DNA from: Ardenticatenaceae bacterium
GTDB taxonomy: Bacteria; Chloroflexota; Anaerolineae; Promineifilales; Promineifilaceae
Reading direction: 5' to 3'
Assembly (NCBI GenBank): GCA_020634435.1
Contig: JACKBS010000008.1
Span: 372,001 to 436,000 of the forward strand
DNA length: 64,000 nt
A model generated the notes under the pieces. That model ran no database searches and had not been told where the DNA came from. It saw only the letters and a list, made by a program, of their open reading frames with translations. Shown here one piece after another: positions 59,821-64,000 of this stretch. Every line of letters begins with the position of its first letter. Positions within the stretch are counted from its first letter, which is position 1. Made by a program: the position numbers and the translations under genes.

Positions 59821-60345
59821 ATGACTCACCCAATGGTTTTGCAACTACGGTTTACGCGCAGCGAATTTATTCGCGCAGTGAGAGGCGTGTCGGATGAAGA
59901 TGCCGCCAAACGCTTCTTGCCGATGAACTGTATCAGCTGGAATATCGGGCATCTGGCGTGGCAAGAGCAGAATTATTTTTTGCGCTATGCCCAGGGCCAG
60001 ATGCTGCGTCCAGACATTGAGGACGCTTTTGCCTACGGTGGGCCAGCCAGCACGCCTTCGCTAAAAGAAATGGTGACGGCCTGGAAAACCATCACGGCAG
60101 CGGTTGATCCGTGGCTGGATACCTTGACCACCGCCAAGCTGCAAGAAAATGTGATCAGCAATGGCAAGCCCATAGCCTACAAATACGGCAATCTGCTACA
60201 GCGGGTGATTTACCATTACTGGTACCATTTGGGCGAAAATATGGCGGTTCGCCAGCTGTTAGGGCACGAACGTCTGCCTGTGTACGTAGGCAATATTGAT
60301 GATAAGGCACCCTACCTGCCTGAAGATGAAGGAGCGATTATCTGA
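59821..60345 (+). CDS. DinB-family protein, second copy
   Basis: The 174-residue helical-bundle protein has NIGHLAWQEQNYF near 42 with one metal-type His and VIYHYWYHLGENMAVRQLLG near 131 with further His residues. It overlaps the third DinB-like gene by one base (TGATG), so they are co-translated. Probably thiol-transferase-like; unproven. Confidence 0.85.
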   Translation: MTHPMVLQLRFTRSEFIRAVRGVSDEDAAKRFLPMNCISWNIGHLAWQEQNYFLRYAQGQMLRPDIEDAFAYGGPASTPSLKEMVTAWKTITAAVDPWLDTLTTAKLQENVISNGKPIAYKYGNLLQRVIYHYWYHLGENMAVRQLLGHERLPVYVGNIDDKAPYLPEDEGAII

Positions 60346-60911
60346 TGAGTGAACGGCCGCTTTCCGAAGTGTATGAAGGATGGGAAGGGCACCAGATTAG
60401 CCTGGTTAATGCCATTGCCCCGCTGACGTCGGAGCAGCTGCTGTGGCGTCCCGCCGAAAAGCTTTTCTCCGTTGGCGAAATGGCGCGGCACATCAGTTTG
60501 GGGCGCATTGTCTGGTTTTTGCGGATGGGTGCGCCGGGTTGTGCCGAACTGGCCGAACAAATCGACGCCTGGTACGAAGATGGGGATGGCAACCAACACA
60601 TTGTGGAATCCGAGATACCGATTGCGGCAACGGCCGTTGATCTGGTTCATTGGCTGGAAATCACGGGCGAAATGGTGGCCAATACTTTGGAAAGTTGGAC
60701 CGTGGCCGATCTGGCCAAAACGTACCGGCACAAATGGAACGGCGACGTGTACGATGTGTCGCGCCAGTGGACAATCTGGCGCATTTTGACGCACGACATT
60801 CACCACGGCGGCCAAATTGCGCTGATGCTGGGGATGCAAGGTATCGAAGCGTTTGAACTGGGCGGATTATTTGGCCATATCACCCTACCCCCACTGGCAG
60901 ATATTGAGTAG
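60345..60911 (+). CDS. DinB-family protein, third copy
   Basis: The 188-residue paralogous DinB-like protein has GEMARHISLGRIVWFLRMG near 45 and ILTHDIHHGGQIALMLGMQG near 147, giving three conserved metal-site His. It may form a heterodimer with the coupled upstream DinB-like protein. Intergenic 60912-61018 shows no feature. Confidence 0.88.
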   Translation: MSERPLSEVYEGWEGHQISLVNAIAPLTSEQLLWRPAEKLFSVGEMARHISLGRIVWFLRMGAPGCAELAEQIDAWYEDGDGNQHIVESEIPIAATAVDLVHWLEITGEMVANTLESWTVADLAKTYRHKWNGDVYDVSRQWTIWRILTHDIHHGGQIALMLGMQGIEAFELGGLFGHITLPPLADIE

Positions 60912-61018
60912 AATTTTGCAAAATGGAAGCAATACAGCTGACACGCACAGCCAAAATTGTGGCCTCGCAGTCAGAAATCTAAACTGAGTAAAACCCGATT
61001 TGACATGGATAACTAGCC

Positions 61019-61717
61019 ATGCCGATGGATGACAGCACCAACGTTTTTGAATTCGAGGGCAGACCGTCTGATTCGCCTTTTGTGGAGGCGGTTTGGTCTA
61101 CACGCAGCCTGGACGATGGCTCTTTTGTCTCCACGGCCGAAACCCATTGGGAAATGGTTGTCTCTCGCTACCAGGGTGAGTTAACCATCACCATGCGTGG
61201 GCCAGAAACGCAGGCCAAGCGTGCGCCTTTCAACAAAGACACGGAATATTTTGGCATTGTGTTTAAGCATGGCTCGTTCATGCCCCATTTGCCGGTGAGC
61301 CAGCTGGTGAATGAAAATGTTAACCTGCCGTCTGCGGTTAACGGCCGTTTCTGGTTAAACAGCGCCGCCTGGGAACTGCCTACCCTGGACACGGTGGATG
61401 ATTTTATTGCCCACCTGGTGCGGCAAGAACTCCTGATTTTTGATCCGCTGGTGCAAGCTGTGTTGGCGAAACGGCCGTTAGACCTCTCGCCGCGCACCAT
61501 CCAACGCCGCTTTTTGCGGGCTACCGGCATAACCCAGGGTACCTTCGAGCAGATCGAACGGGCCAAACAAGCCACCACCCTGCTGCAACAAGGCACCCCG
61601 ATTGTTGAGGCTACCTTTGAAGCGGGCTACGCCGATCAGCCCCACCTGACGCGGTCCTTGAAACGATTTATCGGCTTTACCCCCGCGCAAATTTACCAAT
61701 CAGATTCAGTTGAGTAG
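61019..61717 (+). CDS. AraC-family transcriptional regulator with N-terminal sensing domain
   Basis: The 232-residue protein has an N-terminal beta-rich domain (EFEGRPSDSPFVEAVWSTRS, THWEMVVSRYQGELTITMRG) and a C-terminal AraC helix-turn-helix part (LSPRTIQRRFLRATGITQGT, then EATFEAGYADQPHLTRSLKR). It probably controls the next gene, a RibD-like reductase 78 bases downstream (inference). Confidence 0.85.
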   Translation: MPMDDSTNVFEFEGRPSDSPFVEAVWSTRSLDDGSFVSTAETHWEMVVSRYQGELTITMRGPETQAKRAPFNKDTEYFGIVFKHGSFMPHLPVSQLVNENVNLPSAVNGRFWLNSAAWELPTLDTVDDFIAHLVRQELLIFDPLVQAVLAKRPLDLSPRTIQRRFLRATGITQGTFEQIERAKQATTLLQQGTPIVEATFEAGYADQPHLTRSLKRFIGFTPAQIYQSDSVE

Positions 61718-61795
61718 GTGTCGTTTTTGTTCAAGACCCCTCTTTTGCTGTCGGTTATCATTTCACTATCAACTGACAACAAAAGGAGATAATCA

Positions 61796-62368
61796 ATGAG
61801 AAAGCTAAAACTTCAGGTACAAATTACGGTTGATGGATTTATCGCCGGGCCAAACGCGGAAATGGACTGGATTACGTTCAATTGGGACGACGGGCTCAAG
61901 GATTACGTCACCGAACTTACCGAATCAATGGATATGATCGTGCTGGGCCGGAACTTAGCCCAAGGATTTATCCCCCACTGGGCCGCCGTGGCGCAAAACC
62001 CTGAGCATGATGAACACCTGGCCGGGATCAAATTTACGGACACGCCCAAAGTGGTGTTTAGCAAAACCCTGGATGAGTCGGCGTGGGACAACACCGTTCT
62101 GGCCAAAGGCGACCTGGTTGAAGAAATCAACCGGCTCAAGGAGCAAGATGGCCCAGACATCATTGCTTATGGCGGAGCGAACTTTGTCTCCAACCTCATC
62201 AAACACAACCTGATTGACGAGTATCACCTGTTTATGAATCCCGCCGTTATTGGCAACGGTATGTCCATCTTTCACGGGGTAGATAGCAAACTAGATTTAA
62301 AATTGGTCAACGCAGTTCCGTTTGCCTGTGGCATTGTGGTGCTGCACTACGAGCCGAAGCGCAGTTAG
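61796..62368 (+). CDS. RibD C-terminal/dihydrofolate-reductase-like protein
   Basis: The 190-residue NADPH-binding protein has LKLQVQITVDGFIAGPNAEM, MDMIVLGRNLAQGF and PDIIAYGGANFVSNLIKHNL, typical of the small RibD-C family. It is unlikely to be the true folate enzyme; members reduce varied substrates. AAGGAG precedes the ATG. It is preceded by an AraC gene, which may regulate it. Confidence 0.9.
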   Translation: MRKLKLQVQITVDGFIAGPNAEMDWITFNWDDGLKDYVTELTESMDMIVLGRNLAQGFIPHWAAVAQNPEHDEHLAGIKFTDTPKVVFSKTLDESAWDNTVLAKGDLVEEINRLKEQDGPDIIAYGGANFVSNLIKHNLIDEYHLFMNPAVIGNGMSIFHGVDSKLDLKLVNAVPFACGIVVLHYEPKRS

Positions 62369-62411
62369 ATTGGCGCTGTTTCCTCCAGTGTGGCCCAAAG
62401 GAGCGTAAGTT

Positions 62412-62867
62412 ATGGCAGTTCCACCCGCAATTGCAGCCTTAAACGGCCGTTGGCAAGGCACCAACCGGCTCTGGTTATATGATCCCGTTGAACCAGCCAG
62501 CATATCGGCAGCAACGGCCGTTCTCAGCCTCACCGCCCAAGGCAAAGTGGCCACCCTGGAATACACCTGGGCCTACGAGGGCGAACCCCAGCAGGGTTTT
62601 CTGATGTTCAGCCAAATCGAGGAAACGGCCGTTGCGGCCTGGGCCGACAGCTGGCATTACCAGGATGGGATCATGCAGATGAACGGCGCGGCTGAAGCAA
62701 GCGGTGAGCTATGGGTCAAGGGCAGCTATCCGGCTCCGCCGGGACCAGATTGGGGCTGGCGCATTGCCATTCACCCAGCCACAGACCAATTCCGCCTGGT
62801 GATGCACAATATCACTCCCGATGGCGAAGAAATGCGGGCAGTTGAGGTAGTTTTCACGCGCGCCTGA
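62412..62867 (+). CDS. DUF1579-like protein
   Basis: The 151-residue beta-rich protein has IAALNGRWQGTNRLWLYDPV, VATLEYTWAYEGEPQQGFLM and WGWRIAIHPATDQFRLVMHN, resembling the lipocalin-like DUF1579 group. AAGGAG precedes the ATG. Three ACGGCCGT copies lie within 456 bases. Function unknown. Confidence 0.75.
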   Translation: MAVPPAIAALNGRWQGTNRLWLYDPVEPASISAATAVLSLTAQGKVATLEYTWAYEGEPQQGFLMFSQIEETAVAAWADSWHYQDGIMQMNGAAEASGELWVKGSYPAPPGPDWGWRIAIHPATDQFRLVMHNITPDGEEMRAVEVVFTRA

Positions 62868-62892
62868 TCAAACCTACTTCGTTTAATTGATG

Positions 62893-62937
62893 ATGCGCAA
62901 AACATGGCTGCTTTTCATGTTTTGCGCATTTTGCTTT
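62893..62937 (+). terminator. Rho-independent terminator
   Basis: ATGCGCAAAACATG (62893-62906) and CATGTTTTGCGCAT (62916-62929) pair perfectly around GCTGCTTTT, followed by TTTGCTTTT. It ends the small-gene series before the metal regulator. Confidence 0.92.
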
Positions 62938-63032
62938 TACATATCATTTCCCTCCTTCCTGCCCCGTTTGTGACATTTGTCACGCAATATCCCTAACAGT
63001 TATCCCAAGCCGCTCGGGCAAATTTGATTATT

Positions 63033-63048
63033 ATAAGGTTTACCTTAT
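63033..63048. promoter_or_regulatory. Palindromic operator for the DtxR-type repressor
   Basis: ATAAGGTTTACCTTAT is a perfect inverted repeat (ATAAGGT, two bases, ACCTTAT) 23 bases before the regulator start. It matches the AGG/CCT half-site style of iron and manganese repressor boxes, suggesting autoregulation. Confidence 0.75.
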
Positions 63049-63071
63049 TTTGAAAAACAGGTGAACCATTT

Positions 63072-63737
63072 ATGCGTACACAATCAACCAGCAATGAAAC
63101 GGTAGAGATGTATCTCAAGACCATCGCGGAACTGAGCGGCGAAGGTGCGCCGGTAATTATTGCCCGCATTGCGGAACGGTTGGGCGTGACGGCCGTTTCC
63201 GCCAACGAGATGATGAAACGGCTGGCCGAGCAAGGGTTGGTGGAGCATGTGCGCTACAAAGGGGTGACGCTGACGGAAAACGGCCGTTACATTGCCTACA
63301 ACGTCATCCGGCGGCAGCGGTTGTGGGAACGGTTTTTGGTCGATCACCTTAAGATGGAATGGTCGGGGGTATATGAGATGGCTTGCCGCCTGGAGCACGC
63401 CACGTCCAACGTGTTGGCCGAAGCGTTGTCGGCTTATCTGGGGCATCCCACGGTGTGCCCGCACGGCAGCCCAATTCCCAACTGTGATGGCACGTTGCCA
63501 GTGGTGATTACACGGCCGTTAACCGCCCTGCGCGTTGGCGAAAAAGGCTCCATCCACAGCATCCAACCCGCCACCACCGCCGTGTACGCCTACCTGAACC
63601 GGCACCAGGTGCTGCCCGACCGTGAGTTCACCGTGGTAGAAATTGCCCCGATGGAAGGGCCGATTACGCTGAATTTAGTAAACGGCCGTGTTGCCCTAGG
63701 CCGTCCCATGGCCGAATTGGTCTGGGTAAGCAGTTGA
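63072..63737 (+). CDS. DtxR/MntR-family metal-dependent repressor
   Basis: The 221-residue regulator has an N-terminal winged helix (MYLKTIAELSGEGAPVIIAR, then VSANEMMKRLAEQGLVEH), a dimerisation and metal-binding domain (ACRLEHATSNVLAEALSAYL; HPTVCPHGSPIPNC), and a C-terminal FeoA/SH3-like domain (PLTALRVGEKGSIHSI). The metal may be Fe or Mn; the neighbouring feoA favours iron. AGGTGA lies upstream of the ATG, and a perfect palindrome precedes it. Four ACGGCCGT copies lie within the gene. Confidence 0.92.
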   Translation: MRTQSTSNETVEMYLKTIAELSGEGAPVIIARIAERLGVTAVSANEMMKRLAEQGLVEHVRYKGVTLTENGRYIAYNVIRRQRLWERFLVDHLKMEWSGVYEMACRLEHATSNVLAEALSAYLGHPTVCPHGSPIPNCDGTLPVVITRPLTALRVGEKGSIHSIQPATTAVYAYLNRHQVLPDREFTVVEIAPMEGPITLNLVNGRVALGRPMAELVWVSS

Positions 63738-63767
63738 TCCACCGATTTCACAGATGACACAGATTGT

Positions 63768-63833
63768 AGGGGCGAGGCAGTTGGCTAAAACCATTGAAAA
63801 GCAAACCAATCCACCATCCAACTGCCTCGCCCT
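63768..63833. repeat. Inverted repeat between the repressor and feoA genes
   Basis: GGGCGAGGCAGTTGG (63770-63784) and CCAACTGCCTCGCCC (63818-63832) are perfect 15-base arms around a 33-base loop. CACAGATTACACAG-like words lie just before. It could lower feoA expression relative to the repressor gene. Confidence 0.75.
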
Positions 63834-63855
63834 AAAAACAGAGGTATCAAACAAG

Positions 63856-64000
63856 ATGAACGATGACAAAACCACGTTAGACCAGTTAAACCCAGGCCAG
63901 TCCGCCAAGGTGAAGAAAGTAGGCGGGCAAGGCGCCGTGCGCCGCCGCCTGATGGACATGGGCATCACCAGCGGCGTGCAAATCTCCGTGGTAAAAGCGT
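63856..64000 (+). CDS. feoA: FeoA-like protein, 3' end outside window
   Basis: The open frame MNDDKTTLDQLNPGQSAKVK continues GGQGAVRRRLMDMGITSG and runs off the right edge. LDQLNPGQ, then VRRRLMDMGI, is the FeoA SH3-like signature. FeoA assists ferrous-iron uptake by FeoB, whose gene is expected just outside. AGAGG lies upstream of the ATG. It shares the locus with the DtxR-type repressor. Confidence 0.88.
   Translation, partial: MNDDKTTLDQLNPGQSAKVKKVGGQGAVRRRLMDMGITSGVQISVVKA

Larger units (their letters stand above)
1..64000. repeat. Highly iterated palindrome ACGGCCGT, about 110 dispersed copies
   Basis: The self-complementary octamer ACGGCCGT, often extended to AACGGCCGTT, recurs through the window. 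A hand scan gives about 110 copies. Examples start at 399, 504, 1741, 3421, 5808, 12537, 29813, 29837, 29878, 42833, 51909 and 63184. Random expectation for this length and base composition is one or two. Most copies lie inside genes, in every frame, and leave recurring Thr-Ala-Val, Asn-Gly-Arg or Arg-Pro in proteins. Density is uneven: six copies in the PhnD-like gene, four in the DtxR-type gene, three in the 147-residue EVE gene, one in the 3.3-kb subtilase gene and none in the AT-rich gene at 52077-53000. Function is not known from the sequence. Confidence 0.93.

Noticed and set aside
1..64000. tRNA or rRNA genes
   Set aside because: No GTTCGA-type T-loop with matching acceptor stems and no rRNA-like conserved blocks were recognised by eye in the gaps between genes.

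Overview
The window looks like the chromosome of a mid-to-high GC, free-living bacterium, most likely a member of the Chloroflexota (Anaerolineae/Ardenticatenia-like). This is inferred from gene content: a class III fructose-bisphosphatase, short proteins pairing TPR with zinc ribbons, a Ycf45/SpoIIIAA-type ATPase with an R3H domain, UPF0104/LPG-synthase-type membrane proteins, large subtilases and an sdhCDAB operon. No rRNA, tRNA, CRISPR array, complete insertion sequence or phage module was found.

Layout. 1-7.4 kb: sugar-phosphate block (PTS enzyme I, an unusual long zinc dehydrogenase, 1-phosphofructokinase, fructose-1,6-bisphosphatase). 7.4-10.1 kb, minus strand: a tightly coupled phospholipid operon (psd, pssA and two DUF374 acyltransferases). 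10.4-17.1 kb: envelope proteins, a PhnD-like lipoprotein, two glycosyltransferases and small TPR/zinc-ribbon proteins. 17.2-20.8 kb, minus strand: succinate dehydrogenase. 21.1-25.6 kb: GNAT, R3H-ATPase, tmk, FmdB-type zinc ribbon and gmk. 25.7-29 kb: a secreted subtilase. 29-34 kb: a low-GC gap with a MITE-like element, a membrane-anchored NACHT-HEAT protein, a duplicated fasciclin protein and an EVE protein. 34-49 kb: hydrolases, TPR protein, PIG-L deacetylase, acpS, an active/inactive M16 peptidase pair, a methyltransferase, a ClC channel, UDP-glucose dehydrogenase, a FAD oxidoreductase and a flippase-like membrane protein. 49.5-53.1 kb: mutS, whose 3' end has been rebuilt around an AT-rich effector-associated-domain (EAD7-like) gene. 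53-63 kb: a long series of small single-domain proteins (VOC, AraC, DUF1801, DinB, ATL, PNPOx-like, DUF6157, BNR propeller plus MoaD-like, DUF1697, RibD-like, DUF1579). 63-64 kb: a DtxR-type metal repressor with a visible palindromic operator, followed by feoA, which is cut by the window end.

Two window-wide properties stand out. First, the 8-bp palindrome ACGGCCGT occurs about 110 times (hand count), roughly once per 580 bp, against an expectation of one or two. It lies mostly inside genes, in all frames and on both strands, and is absent from the AT-rich gene behind mutS. This resembles the cyanobacterial HIP1 phenomenon with a different word. Second, many intergenic gaps are filled by short inverted repeats made of simple oligonucleotide words. 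I count at least six such word families, and one of them has entered the mutS reading frame.
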